64,000 nucleotides of DNA from Amycolatopsis sacchari (GCF_900114035.1 NZ_FORP01000010.1:165366-229365); one strand, 5' to 3'. Shown: positions 7,330-16,058, counted from the first letter of the stretch. Notes: a model not told the origin generated them from the letters alone. Numbers and translations: made by a program.

Positions 7330-8450
7330 ACTGGCGTGAGGAACGACGCGCGGACCGGATCGCCGAGGCACAGATCAGGCGCGAGGAAGCGGCTGCTCAG
7401 GCACAGGTCCGCATCGCCGAGCAGTCCGCGGCTGCCCAGCAGCGCCGGGCCGACGAGCAGGCCCGCGCCGAGGCCCGCCGTGCCGAGCAGGACCGGCGTC
7501 GGGGGCGGCGCGCGGCGCGTATGGCCCGCATCCGGACCTGGACGAGCGCGCACGCCGTTGACCTCCTGATTTACCCGCTCGCGCTGGTATCGGCTGTGCT
7601 GGCGGTTCCGGCGATGGCCGCCTACGGCCACCAGGTGTACGGCAACGCCACGGGCTACGCCCTGTTCTGCATCACCGAACTCGGGATGTGGGCCTTCGCC
7701 CTGGCCGTCCAGATCACCCGGCACCGGAACCCGGAACGGCCTGTGTGGGCGCTGCAGCTCGGCGTGTGGGCCTTCGCCGCCGTCGCGTTCGGTGTGAACG
7801 CCCTGCACGGCGCCGAGCGCGGGTTCTCCCCCGCCGTCGTGATGGGTATCGGCTCGATCGCCGGAGTGCTGGCGCACCAGCTCATCACTGCCGGGCACCT
7901 CCGGTCCCGGCTGGAACGGACGCAGGCGAGGATCGAGCGCCAGGCGGCGCGCAAGGTCGCGCGGGTGCAGCGCACTGCGGTGCGCCAGGCGGTTGCCGAA
8001 ATCGCCACCGACGGCACCGCCCGCCTCGTATACGCCCCCGGCCGGTACGTGATCGCCAGGAGTCGCGTTACCCGGCGGCCTCGACTTGAAGCCGCGATCG
8101 TGCCCGGCCTGCCGACCGGCGAGTCGGCCGACTGGGACCGGGAGTTGGCCGACCTGCTGGCGACGCACCGGCCCTCGATCGACCCGACCGACGGCACCCT
8201 TGGTACCGGTCCAGTGGCGACCCTCGATCCCGATCCTGAGCAGCAAAAATCGACCCCCAACCGATCGAAGGTCGGTGGTCGTCCGAGCCGCACCATCGCA
8301 CAGCTCCGGGCCGAGCTGAAGCGGGCCATGAAGGCCCGCCCTGGCTCGATCGATCCGACCTCTGCCGAGTCGATCCGCAAGGCGCTGCGCTGCTCTCCTG
8401 CGCGCGCTCGGCAGCTCCGCGACGAACACCGCCAGGGAGGCACGAAGTGA
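7326..8450 (+). CDS. DUF2637-type membrane protein, probable spread-associated protein
   Basis: The 374-residue protein starts with a long charged coiled coil rich in Ala, Arg and Glu (residues 1-68). Four predicted membrane segments follow between about 75 and 200, then a cytoplasmic tail that ends in a helix-turn-helix-like stretch (TSAESIRKALRCSPARARQL). This layout is typical of DUF2637 proteins on actinobacterial plasmids and AICEs. It overlaps the translocase gene by four bases. A role in DNA spreading inside the mycelium is inferred from association with TraB-type proteins. Confidence 0.7.
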   Translation: MNWREERRADRIAEAQIRREEAAAQAQVRIAEQSAAAQQRRADEQARAEARRAEQDRRRGRRAARMARIRTWTSAHAVDLLIYPLALVSAVLAVPAMAAYGHQVYGNATGYALFCITELGMWAFALAVQITRHRNPERPVWALQLGVWAFAAVAFGVNALHGAERGFSPAVVMGIGSIAGVLAHQLITAGHLRSRLERTQARIERQAARKVARVQRTAVRQAVAEIATDGTARLVYAPGRYVIARSRVTRRPRLEAAIVPGLPTGESADWDRELADLLATHRPSIDPTDGTLGTGPVATLDPDPEQQKSTPNRSKVGGRPSRTIAQLRAELKRAMKARPGSIDPTSAESIRKALRCSPARARQLRDEHRQGGTK

Positions 8451-10648
8451 GCACCGACAACGACCGTGAGGAGCTGGCGCGCGTGCACTACCTGCCGAGC
8501 CACAACGGCGCTGATACGGAGGTGATCGAGGGCGAGCTGATCAGCGATGAGGAGTACGCGTTGCTGACGAGCCAGAAAGCGCAGGCACTGGAGCGCTACC
8601 GGGGCTACCGCCGCGACGCGGTGACTGTCTACAAGGGTGTCCGCTACGCGGCGACGCACGACTACACGAAGACGGCGGGTAAGACGCTGATGCGGCACGG
8701 CTCCTATGTGCTGGGTGGTGCGGGGGTGCTGGCGAAGCGGGTGTGGGAGGCCAAGACCAACTCCCGCTATGAGCGGCTGCTGCGGGCGGCGGAGGTGCAG
8801 GGCGACTGGGAGCGGCTGGGCGAGTGGGAGCAGCGCGCCGAGCAGGCCCGCGAACACCGCCACCGCCGCCGCATGGACTGGCTCGACGCCCCCGCGAAGC
8901 TGGTCAAGGCCGTCGTCATCGGCGCCGCCTCGCTGATCGGGTTCCTGTTCGCGCTCGGGATCGTGCTGGCCGTCGCCTCCAAGGACCTGGGCAAGATCCT
9001 GGGGCCGATCGAAGCCCTGCTGCAGCTGGTGCAGTGGATCGCCTGGGTCGTGACCGTGGTGTGGGGGCCGCTGGTGCTGGCCGCCCCGTGGGTGGTGGTG
9101 CTGGCGCTGTGGAACATCGGCCGGCGGGCCGGGGCCGCCCCCTCCTGGCTGTCCACCGGCGGGCAGCGCTCCGGTGAGGGAGAGCCCATCACGCCGTCGA
9201 TCGTGGTCACCGCCCTACGCGACCTCGGGATAGCCAAGCTGGCGACGGCCATCAAGGAGATGGGAGACGCGGGAGCGTCGATGCTAGGACCGATCCGGCT
9301 CGCAGGATGCGGCGTCGAAGTCGACGTGACCCTTCCCAGCGGCGTCACCACCGAGGAGGTACAGCGCAAGCGCCGCAAGCTCGCCGAAAACCTGACCCGC
9401 CACGAGCACGAAGTGTTCATCACCATCCCCCAAGCCGCCCGCACCGTGCGGCTATGGATCGCCGACAGCGGCGCCCTCGACGAACCGATCGGGCCGTCTC
9501 CGCTGGTCACCGACCCCGACACCACCGCCGACCTCTACACCGGCCGCGCACCCTGGGGACAGGACCTCCGGGGCGACGCCGCCGCGATCGCGCTCCTGCA
9601 GCGGCACCTGCTGATCACCGGCCTGTCCAACCAGGGCAAAACCGCCGCGCTGCGGGCACTGGTGCTGTGGCTGGCGCTGGACACCTCGACCGAATTCCGG
9701 ATCGCCGACCTCAAGGGCGTGGGTGACTGGCGCATGTTCGAGGGCCTAGCGACCCGCCTGATCCAGGGACCGACCGATGAGCACGTCATCGCCACCACCG
9801 AGATGCTGGAAGAAGGCGTAGCGGAGATGGAGCGGCGCATTGCCGCGCTGGAAGCCTCCGGCGCCACGGATGGCGTCACGCGGGAAATGGCCCGCTACCC
9901 CGGGTCCGGGTTCCACCCGATCTTCCTGGTCGTCGACGAAGCCCAGGTGGCATTCATGTGCCCCGCCATCGGGGAGGACAAGCGGCCCTATGGCGGGACG
10001 AAGAACACCAGCCGCTACTTCATGGCCGCCCGCAAAATCCACAACCAGGGGCGCGCGGTGAACGTGCACCTGTGGCAGGGCACCCAAGACCCCACCGACC
10101 AGAACCTCCCGAAGCTGGTGCGCGAAGGTGCCCACATCCGGGCCTCGCTGGTCGTGGGCACGGAGGAACAGGCCCGCATGGCACTCGGGGACAAGGCCGT
10201 CAACGGTGGCGCGGCGCCGCACAAGCTCCGGCAGGGCGCGGACAAGGGCACCGTGGTCGTCGCCGGAGACGGCGTGCCCCTCCCGGCCGGGCAGGCGTCG
10301 ATCACGATCCGCACGCACTTCATCAACGGTGAGGACGCCACCGAGGTCGCCGAGCGCGCCAAGACCCGCCGAGGCACGGTGATCACGGCCGAAGAGGGGC
10401 CAGAGGAGCGGGACCTGCTCGACGACGTGGCCGAGGTTCTGGGCACCGAGGCCGCCGTCAAGGCCACCGACGTCGCCGCCCGGCTGCGCGAACTGGCACC
10501 CGAGCACACGGACTACCGCAAGCTCACCGCCGAGGGCCTGGCCGCCTGGCTCGCGAGCGAGGGTGTGGTGGTCAAGAAGGTCAACGGCACCCTCACCGTC
10601 CGTGCCCGCATGATCCACGCCGCACTCGCCGACCGCGACGACGACTAG
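8447..10648 (+). CDS. FtsK/SpoIIIE-type conjugative DNA translocase (TraB-like)
   Basis: The 733-residue protein has membrane segments near 155-180 and 190-225, then a RecA-like motor. Walker A is GLSNQGKTAA near residue 390 and Walker B is FLVVDEAQ near residue 490. A winged-helix-like C-terminal domain (ATDVAARLRELAPEH) resembles the DNA-reading domain of FtsK/TraB. In actinomycetes one such protein moves double-stranded plasmid DNA between cells. It is the last gene of the overlapping run that starts at 6568. Confidence 0.9.
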   Translation: MSTDNDREELARVHYLPSHNGADTEVIEGELISDEEYALLTSQKAQALERYRGYRRDAVTVYKGVRYAATHDYTKTAGKTLMRHGSYVLGGAGVLAKRVWEAKTNSRYERLLRAAEVQGDWERLGEWEQRAEQAREHRHRRRMDWLDAPAKLVKAVVIGAASLIGFLFALGIVLAVASKDLGKILGPIEALLQLVQWIAWVVTVVWGPLVLAAPWVVVLALWNIGRRAGAAPSWLSTGGQRSGEGEPITPSIVVTALRDLGIAKLATAIKEMGDAGASMLGPIRLAGCGVEVDVTLPSGVTTEEVQRKRRKLAENLTRHEHEVFITIPQAARTVRLWIADSGALDEPIGPSPLVTDPDTTADLYTGRAPWGQDLRGDAAAIALLQRHLLITGLSNQGKTAALRALVLWLALDTSTEFRIADLKGVGDWRMFEGLATRLIQGPTDEHVIATTEMLEEGVAEMERRIAALEASGATDGVTREMARYPGSGFHPIFLVVDEAQVAFMCPAIGEDKRPYGGTKNTSRYFMAARKIHNQGRAVNVHLWQGTQDPTDQNLPKLVREGAHIRASLVVGTEEQARMALGDKAVNGGAAPHKLRQGADKGTVVVAGDGVPLPAGQASITIRTHFINGEDATEVAERAKTRRGTVITAEEGPEERDLLDDVAEVLGTEAAVKATDVAARLRELAPEHTDYRKLTAEGLAAWLASEGVVVKKVNGTLTVRARMIHAALADRDDD

Positions 10649-10927
10649 GGAACACGCGGCACCCCTTCCAGTGGGTGCGATCCGGGCCGCTGACCAGGCT
10701 CTCCTGGCAGCGATTCCCTAGCTCCCTTCGCTCCCTGATCGACATGTTTCCGCTGATCAGCGGTAGTGACCCGGGCAAGGGAACGGGGAAGGGAATTCGC
10801 CCTTCCCCGGCCCGGACTCCCCAGCCCATTCCCTACCAATTCCCTGCCCGCGCGGCGCCCCTCGGAACGCCGTGACGGCACCCCCTACCCAAGTCTCGGA
10901 CACGCACTGTCACCGAAAGGGCAACTG
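10649..10927. other. Non-coding gap with purine-rich repeats, candidate origin or clt site
   Basis: These 279 bases between the translocase and the prim-pol hold no good gene. They contain repeated ATTCCCT (for example near 10711, 10828 and 10839) and clustered AAGGGAA/CGGGGAAGGGAA tracts around 10780-10810 with complementary CCCTTCCCC next to them. Such repeats beside replication and transfer genes may be a replication origin or the locus for transfer. This is inference. Confidence 0.35.
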
Positions 10928-11800
10928 ATGACCACCGCAGACACCTCGCTGCTGGAGTGGGCGTTGTACTTCGCCGGGCTCGGCTGGCCGCTGTTCCCGC
11001 TCCGTCCGGGCACCAAGCGGCAGCCCGCCCTCAAGGACTGGGAGCACCGGGCAACCACCGATCCAGAGCGCATCCGCCGGTGCTGGTCCGCCGACCGCTG
11101 GAACATCGGACTGGCGACCGGTCCCGCCGGGCTGGTCGTGGTCGACCTCGACATGACCAAGGCCGGTGACACCGGTCCGGACGGCGCGACGGCCCTGGCC
11201 GCGCTCGCCGCCGAGCGTGGCGGTCCGGTGCCGGACACGTACACCGTCGCCACGCCCTCCGGCGGTCGGCACCTGTACTACCGCGCCCCGGCCGGTGTGC
11301 GGCTGCGCAACTCGCAACGCCAGATCGCCACCAACGTGGACACCCGCGCTGGAGGCGGATATGTGGTGGCGCCTGGGTCGGTCACCGCCGAGGGCGCGTA
11401 CGAGCTGGTTGACGAGCGCGAGCCTGCCGACCTCCCGGCCTGGTTGGTCCAGGTGTGCTCTGAAAAGCCGTCAGCGGCGATCTCAGCGCCCGTTCAGATC
11501 CGCTCTGCCGACACGACCGCGTACGGGTCGGCCGCACTCCGGGGCGAGTGCCAGCGCGTGCGAGACGCGGCGCCAGGCACCTACAACGCTGTGCTCTCGT
11601 CGGCCGCCTACACCATCGGCCGCAAGGTCGGGGCCGGTCTCGTCGACCACCGCGCCGCCCGCGCTGAGCTGATCACAGCCGGAGAAACCCTCATCGGTTC
11701 CGAGCACTGGCCGCCGAATCCGCGGGAAGTCGCCCGCGTGGTCGACGCCGGGCTGAACAAGGGAGCCAGCAATCCCGTGCAGCGAAAGGAGATCGCATGA
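10928..11800 (+). CDS. Bifunctional DNA primase/polymerase (prim-pol) replication protein
   Basis: The 290-residue protein begins with the prim-pol pattern: ALYFAGLGWPLFPLRPGTKRP-like, then WNIGLATGPAGLVVVDLDM with the metal-binding DxD near residue 76, and later TPSGGRHLYY and RAGGGYVVAPGS. The ATG at 10928 is used because it gives the standard N-terminus. It primes and may extend DNA during replication of the excised circle. Its stop overlaps the start of the DUF3631 ATPase, which likely acts with it. This pair replaces the RepSA initiator of pSAM2-like elements. Confidence 0.88.
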   Translation: MTTADTSLLEWALYFAGLGWPLFPLRPGTKRQPALKDWEHRATTDPERIRRCWSADRWNIGLATGPAGLVVVDLDMTKAGDTGPDGATALAALAAERGGPVPDTYTVATPSGGRHLYYRAPAGVRLRNSQRQIATNVDTRAGGGYVVAPGSVTAEGAYELVDEREPADLPAWLVQVCSEKPSAAISAPVQIRSADTTAYGSAALRGECQRVRDAAPGTYNAVLSSAAYTIGRKVGAGLVDHRAARAELITAGETLIGSEHWPPNPREVARVVDAGLNKGASNPVQRKEIA

Positions 11801-13134
11801 CGACGACCACCGACACCGTGGCCGCGATCGACGAAGTGATCGGTACCTGCAACCAGTGCGGGCGACCGCTCGGCGAGTCCCCTTCGGATGACTTCTGCTC
11901 GGAGAACTGCCAGCAGGTCTGGCGCTCGGCGAACCGCGTTGTCATGGCCGGGCACGAGGTGCTGGACCAGGTGCGCGACTTTGTGGCACGGTTCAACGTC
12001 TTCCCGTCCGAGCACTGCGCACCCATGCTCGCGCTCTGGTACGCCCACACTCACGCCGCCGACCACTTCTACGTCACGCCACGCCTGATCCTGTCCTCAG
12101 TGGAACCCGGCTCCGGGAAGACGCGGGTACTGGAAGTGGCTCAGTTCCTCGTGCGGGCACCGGAAATGACGTTCTCCGCGACCACGGCCGCGCTGTTCCG
12201 CATGGTGTCCGAAGGACCGATCACGATCCTGTTCGACGAAGTGGACACCATCTTCGGCGGCAAGAACGGCGGCAACAATGAAGACCTCCGGGGCCTGCTC
12301 AACGCGGGCTACAAGCGTGGCGCGACCGTCGCCCGGTGCGTCGGTGATGCCAAGGCGATGAAGGTGCAGAGGTTCCCCGTGTTCGCCCCGGCCGCGCTCG
12401 CGGGCATCGCCGGGAACATGCCCGACACGATCACGACCCGCGCGATCACCGTGCACATGAAGCGCCGCCGCGATGACGAAGAGGTAGACGAGTTCTGGGA
12501 AGAGGAGGTCGAAACCGAGGCGGCGCCGCTGCGGGACGCGCTCGCGGCGTGGGTGGATTCCGTGACGGACAAGATCAGCCGGGGACGGCCCACGATGCCG
12601 CCCGGTGTGCGGGACCGTTCCGCCGAGATCTGGCGCCCGCTCATCGCGATCGCCGACGCGGCAGGCGGGCACTGGCCCGACACCGCTCGCGCGGCCTGCC
12701 TGCACTTCGTCGAAGTCGCCAACACCGACCGCAGCGGCGGCGGCACGCGGGTCCGGTTGCTCGCCGACCTCCGTGAGGTGTTCAGCGCCGCGCGCGCCGA
12801 CGAGCTACCCACCGCCGCGATCCTCGACGCCCTGACCGGAATGGAGGAAGCCCCCTGGGCCGACCTCGACGGCAAGCCGCTCGACGCCCGCCGACTGGCC
12901 CGCGAACTGAAGCCCTACGGCGTCACGTCGAAGAACGTCCGGCTGCCCGGCGACAAGGTGGCCAAGGGCTACCACGTGACCGGCGACGGCGGCCTTGCCG
13001 ACGCCTGGAGCCGCTACCTGCCTGCCACCGCTACGAGCGCTACAGGCGCTACCGCGCAGGCCAGAGGCGTAGCGGATACGGAGGGCGTAGCGGACGCAAC
13101 CGCTACAGCCGTCCGGCCACCCCCGCCGTCGTGA
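11797..13134 (+). CDS. DUF3631 ATPase, replication helicase-like partner of the prim-pol
   Basis: The 445-residue protein has an N-terminal zinc-finger-like patch (CNQCGRP and CSENC, residues 17-40). A P-loop with Walker A EPGSGKTR near residue 106 and Walker B ITILFDEVD near 145 follows, then a DUF3631 C-terminal region (DLREVFSAARADELPTAAIL). DUF3631 proteins follow prim-pol genes in many AICEs and are thought to open DNA for replication. Its last 35 codons lie inside a cluster of GTAGCG/CGCTAC repeats, so the C-terminal tail is probably shaped by the repeats rather than by function. Confidence 0.8.
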   Translation: MTTTTDTVAAIDEVIGTCNQCGRPLGESPSDDFCSENCQQVWRSANRVVMAGHEVLDQVRDFVARFNVFPSEHCAPMLALWYAHTHAADHFYVTPRLILSSVEPGSGKTRVLEVAQFLVRAPEMTFSATTAALFRMVSEGPITILFDEVDTIFGGKNGGNNEDLRGLLNAGYKRGATVARCVGDAKAMKVQRFPVFAPAALAGIAGNMPDTITTRAITVHMKRRRDDEEVDEFWEEEVETEAAPLRDALAAWVDSVTDKISRGRPTMPPGVRDRSAEIWRPLIAIADAAGGHWPDTARAACLHFVEVANTDRSGGGTRVRLLADLREVFSAARADELPTAAILDALTGMEEAPWADLDGKPLDARRLARELKPYGVTSKNVRLPGDKVAKGYHVTGDGGLADAWSRYLPATATSATGATAQARGVADTEGVADATATAVRPPPPS

Positions 13135-13219
13135 CCACGCCGTAGCGGACCCAAGCGCTACGCCCCCCGTATCCGCTACCGCCCTGACCAGGCACGTAGC
13201 GCCAGTAGCGGACGTAGCG
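13029..13219. repeat. Iteron-like cluster of GTAGCG / CGCTAC motifs
   Basis: Twelve copies of GTAGCG or its complement CGCTAC lie in about 190 bases, most extended to CGTAGCGGA or CCGCTAC. The cluster begins inside the end of the DUF3631 ATPase gene and continues into the gap before xis. Spacing varies and both orientations are present. Iterons next to replication genes usually mark an origin, so this is the best candidate for the origin of the element. Confidence 0.65.
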
Positions 13220-13267
13220 CTCCCAGCCAGCTCAGTCCCACCCGCACGACCCGCAGGAGCAAGACCA

Positions 13268-13489
13268 GTGGAGACCGCCAGCATCCCGACCGAAGACCCG
13301 ACCAGCCCGCGTGTGCTGCTGACCGTCGAGGACGCCGCGAAGGCCCTCAGCATCGGCCGCACCACCATGTACGCGCTCATCAAGGCCGGGCACATCGCCA
13401 CCGTCCAGATCGGCCAACTCCGCCGCGTTCCGACAACCGCGCTCGCGGCCTACGTCCAGCAGCTCACGACGCAGCAGAGCGCTGCCTGA
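13268..13489 (+). CDS. xis: Excisionase (Xis)
   Basis: The 73-residue protein has the MerR/Xis-like helix-turn-helix: LTVEDAAKALSIGRTTMYALI, AGHIATVQIGQLRRVP, then a short C-terminal helix. It starts with a GTG after CAGGAGCAAG. The integrase gene begins 17 bases after its stop, so the two are co-expressed. It should bend DNA at att and direct the integrase to excise the AICE. Confidence 0.85.
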   Translation: METASIPTEDPTSPRVLLTVEDAAKALSIGRTTMYALIKAGHIATVQIGQLRRVPTTALAAYVQQLTTQQSAA

Positions 13490-13506
13490 TCAACGAGGGG
13501 GAAGAC

Positions 13507-14808
13507 ATGACACGCAGGAAGCGCCCCGAGGGCAGCCGCCGACCAAACGGCGCGTCGAGCATCTACTTGGGCAGTGACGGGAACTGGCACGGCTGGGTCA
13601 CGATGGGAGTGCGTGACGACGGAAGCCCTGACCGGCGACACGTCAAGCGCAAGGACGAGGCCGCCGTGATCGACGCGGTTCGCGAACTCGAGAAGCAACG
13701 TGATGCCGGAAAGGTGCGCAAACCGGGCCGCGCCTGGACGGTCGAGAAATGGCTGACGCACTGGGTCGAGAACATCGCCGCTCCGTCAGTCCGCAGGAAC
13801 ACGCTCGTCGGATACCGGGCGGCCGTGTACGGCCACCTCATCCCTGGAATCGGAAAACACCGGATCGACAAGCTGCAGCCGGAGCACCTGGAGACGCTGT
13901 ACCGGAACCTCGCGAGCAAGAAGGGGAAGCACGGGAAGGTCCTTCGTCCGGCGACCATTCACCAGGCGCACCGCACCGTGCGAACGGCGCTTGGAGAGGC
14001 AGTGCGCCGCGGACACATCACGTCGAATCCCGCGCAGATCGCCCGGCCGCCGCGAATCCCCGAGGAAGAGATCATCCCGTTCACGAAGGAAGAAGCCGCT
14101 CGAATTCTCCGCGCCTGCCAGCACCGGCGCAACGGCGTGCGATTCGTCATCGCGCTGACGCTCGGCCTTCGGAAAGGTGAAGCCCTGGGGTTGCAGTGGC
14201 GAGACGTCGATTTCGCCGCTCGCACTCTGTCGGTTCGTCGGTCGCTGCAGCCGGTGAAGTGGCAGCACGGATGCACCCCGGAGAATCCGTGCGGACGTCG
14301 ACACGCTGGGCATTGCCCGGACCGGCACGGCGGCGGCGCGATCGCACAGGAAGTGAAGTCTCGGGCCGGGCGGCGGGTGGTCGCCATTCCCGTGCCGATT
14401 TTGGAGGCGCTGCGCCAGCACCAGCGCGACCAGCTCCAGGAGCGCGAGCAGGCCGGGAACCTCTGGCAGGACGAGGGCTGGGTGTTCGCGAGCCCGATTG
14501 GGAAGGCCGTTCATCCCCGAACTGACCACGACGAGTGGAAGGACCTGTTGAAGGCCGCGAAGGTGCGGAACGCGCGCTTGCACGACGCCCGGCACACCGC
14601 CGCGACGATGCTGCTCGTGCTCGGCGTGCCCGGCCGGGCAGTGATGGAGGTGATGGGCTGGTCTCACGTCGGAATGACGTCCCGCTACCAGCACATGACG
14701 AGTGAGCTGATGACCTCGATTGCTGATCAGATCGGTGGGTTCTTCTGGGCCGAGGACGACCAGGACGACGGAGATGAGGGTTCGGCAGGCCAACCGGTAG
14801 CTGTCTAA
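13507..14808 (+). CDS. int: Tyrosine-recombinase integrase of the AICE
   Basis: The 433-residue protein has an arm-binding N-terminal domain, a SAM-like core-binding domain (WLTHWVENIAAPSVRRNTLVG, near 80) and a catalytic domain. The catalytic pattern is visible: Arg in LGLRKGEALGLQW near 222, HDARHTAA near 360, GWSHVGMTSRYQHM with the nucleophilic Tyr near 396. An insert with Cys and His residues (CTPENPCGRRHAGHC) near 258-272 is seen in related AICE integrases. It should recombine the tRNA-Ser 3' end with the circular element. Confidence 0.92.
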   Translation: MTRRKRPEGSRRPNGASSIYLGSDGNWHGWVTMGVRDDGSPDRRHVKRKDEAAVIDAVRELEKQRDAGKVRKPGRAWTVEKWLTHWVENIAAPSVRRNTLVGYRAAVYGHLIPGIGKHRIDKLQPEHLETLYRNLASKKGKHGKVLRPATIHQAHRTVRTALGEAVRRGHITSNPAQIARPPRIPEEEIIPFTKEEAARILRACQHRRNGVRFVIALTLGLRKGEALGLQWRDVDFAARTLSVRRSLQPVKWQHGCTPENPCGRRHAGHCPDRHGGGAIAQEVKSRAGRRVVAIPVPILEALRQHQRDQLQEREQAGNLWQDEGWVFASPIGKAVHPRTDHDEWKDLLKAAKVRNARLHDARHTAATMLLVLGVPGRAVMEVMGWSHVGMTSRYQHMTSELMTSIADQIGGFFWAEDDQDDGDEGSAGQPVAV

Positions 14809-14882
14809 ATTCTTCGGGAACCGCGGCTGCTCGCCGTGCGTTAATGATCCTGGCCCGATATCGCTAGGTAAGGGAGCTGAAA

Positions 14883-15353
14883 TTGGACGAGGTGACGATT
14901 GTTGATCGCGTCCAGGTCGACATTGACGACTTGGGAAAGCTCGCCGATCACGTCGCCATTCCACCTGCCGAACAACTTGAGGTGGTCTACGTCAACACCG
15001 AAAGCGGAGGTCGACGCACGCGGCGCGTTTACGGTTTCACCGCAGGAGGTGATGCACTCGTCGTGCCTAACAGCGGTGCCCGTCTCGTGGCCGCTCATCG
15101 GGAGGCCAAGCCGAACGAACGTCTCCACATTCGGCGGCGGTCAGACGACTACAGCGACAGGCCCGTTGGGCCGTTCACTCCAGCCCCCAAGGGGCTAACT
15201 GCCGTCTTCACCGACGGTCGACGGCTTCCAATCGCCTACTACGACGTTCATGGACGCTCGGTATGCATCGATGACGACGCGGCTTGTTGGCTATTCGTAG
15301 TTCACGAGGACAACGAAGTGCTGGCGCGCGTCGAGGAGGAACCTACCTACTAA
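14883..15353 (+). CDS. Hypothetical protein between int and attR
   Basis: The 156-residue product is acidic and soluble with several short beta-like stretches (VVYVNTE, AVFTDGRRLPIAYYDVHGR). It starts at a TTG with AGGGAG seven bases upstream. I recognise no family. A degraded copy of its 3' end lies at 1527-1729, next to the other att copy, so related elements carry this gene in the same place. It may act at att or keep the element stable, but nothing in the sequence proves this. Confidence 0.7.
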   Translation: MDEVTIVDRVQVDIDDLGKLADHVAIPPAEQLEVVYVNTESGGRRTRRVYGFTAGGDALVVPNSGARLVAAHREAKPNERLHIRRRSDDYSDRPVGPFTPAPKGLTAVFTDGRRLPIAYYDVHGRSVCIDDDAACWLFVVHEDNEVLARVEEEPTY

Positions 15354-15405
15354 CCGTAAGCCCCTGCGCTCGGATGACCCCCGCACGCGCTACACCGTAG
15401 GGGCT

Positions 15406-15426
15406 ACTGCAACCCGAACTGCAACC
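15406..15426 (+). repeat. Two ACTGCAACC repeats near the right att site
   Basis: ACTGCAACCC at 15406-15415 and ACTGCAACC at 15418-15426 lie about 62 bases from the att core. The same pair with the same spacing lies at 1791-1811 beside the left att copy. They are candidate arm-type integrase sites. Confidence 0.45.
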
Positions 15427-15437
15427 TAGGCGGAGCC

Positions 15438-15470
15438 ATGCCGGGCGAGCGCACATGCCTCGCCCGGCAT
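15438..15470 (-). terminator. Hairpin downstream of tRNA-Ser
   Basis: ATGCCGGGCGAG and its exact complement CTCGCCCGGCAT form a 12-bp stem with a 9-base loop, 19 bases beyond the 3' end of the tRNA gene. It has no clear U-tract, as is common in high-GC actinobacteria. It probably ends the tRNA transcript. The equivalent spot near 1830-1845 is an imperfect version. Confidence 0.6.
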
Positions 15471-15487
15471 ATCTGCTGGTGAGAGAC

Positions 15488-15542
15488 GCGGAAGCGGAGG
15501 GATTTGAACCCCCGGTGGGTTGCCCCACGCTCGCTTTCAAGG
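15488..15542 (-). other. Right attachment site inside tRNA-Ser
   Basis: These 55 bases, the 3' part of the tRNA gene plus one base, match 1860-1914 apart from two paired differences in the variable arm. The crossover lies somewhere within this core. The intact tRNA is rebuilt on this side, next to the integrase gene. Confidence 0.85.
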
Positions 15543-15573
15543 CGAGTGCATTCGGCCGCTCTGCCACGCTTCC
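15489..15573 (-). tRNA. tRNA-Ser (anticodon UGA)
   Basis: Read on the minus strand, the 85 bases fold as a serine tRNA: acceptor GGAAGCG with CGCUUCC, anticodon stem CUCGC with GCGAG around loop CUUGAAA (anticodon UGA), long variable arm GUGGG-GCAA-CCCAC, T arm with GGUUCAAAUCC, discriminator G. CCA is not encoded. It reads UCA codons. It is the integration target of the AICE. Confidence 0.95.
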
Positions 15574-15593
15574 CTGCCCTGCAGGGTAGCCCG

Positions 15594-16058
15594 TCAGTCC
15601 GGTAGCTGGTTCAGGTGCTCGTACACCCGCTCGAAGGCCTCGCCGATCACGCGTTGCTCCTGCGGCGTCAGCAGGTCGATGAGGTGTTCCCGCACGCCCT
15701 GGACGTGCGTCGGCGCGGCGCGTTCCAGTAGGGCGCGGCCCGCGGGCGTCAGCTCGGCGATCACGCCGCGCTTGTCCTCCGGATCGGGGACCCGGCGCAC
15801 GTACCCGGCGTCCTCCACCCGCCCCACCTGGTGCGACAGCCTGCTCTTCGTCGACCCCAGGAAGTTCGCCAGCTCGGTCATCCGCATCCGGCCGTCCGCC
15901 TGGGTGTCCAGGCAGACGAGCACCTCGTAGTCGATCAGGGAGACCTGCTGGGCTTCGCTCAGCTCGCGGTGCAGGCGGTGCCGCAGCTTGAGCGTGGCGA
16001 CGATGTAGAACCGCCAGGCCTTCGCCTCGGGTTCACTCAGCCAGCGCACTTCGCCCAT
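15594..16058 (-). CDS. MarR-family transcriptional regulator
   Basis: The 154-residue protein has the MarR winged helix: SLIDYEVLVCLDTQADGRM, MTELANFLGSTKSRLSHQV, EDAGYVRRVPDPEDKRGV and the wing, flanked by dimerisation helices. The ATG at 16058 is supported by a TAGGGT -10-like box eight bases upstream, so the mRNA may be leaderless. It stands alone between the tRNA and a divergent region. Its target is unknown; many MarR proteins respond to phenolic compounds or stress. Confidence 0.88.
   Translation of the reverse strand: MGEVRWLSEPEAKAWRFYIVATLKLRHRLHRELSEAQQVSLIDYEVLVCLDTQADGRMRMTELANFLGSTKSRLSHQVGRVEDAGYVRRVPDPEDKRGVIAELTPAGRALLERAAPTHVQGVREHLIDLLTPQEQRVIGEAFERVYEHLNQLPD

Larger units (their letters stand above)
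1860..15542 (+). mobile_element. Actinomycete integrative and conjugative element (AICE) in tRNA-Ser
   Basis: About 13.7 kb lie between two copies of the tRNA-Ser 3' end. The contents are those of an AICE. A tyrosine integrase with Xis sits beside the tRNA. A prim-pol and a DUF3631 ATPase serve replication. A single FtsK/TraB-type translocase serves conjugative transfer of double-stranded DNA. A DUF2637 membrane protein and GntR and XRE/TPR regulators complete the core. Cargo near the left end is a HEPN gene (broken) and a CutA-like gene. All core modules appear intact, so the element may still excise. Confidence 0.9.

Noticed and set aside
13021..13230. CRISPR array in the GTAGCG repeat cluster
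   Set aside because: The repeats are 6-9 bases, in both orientations and unevenly spaced, with no spacer pattern and no cas genes.
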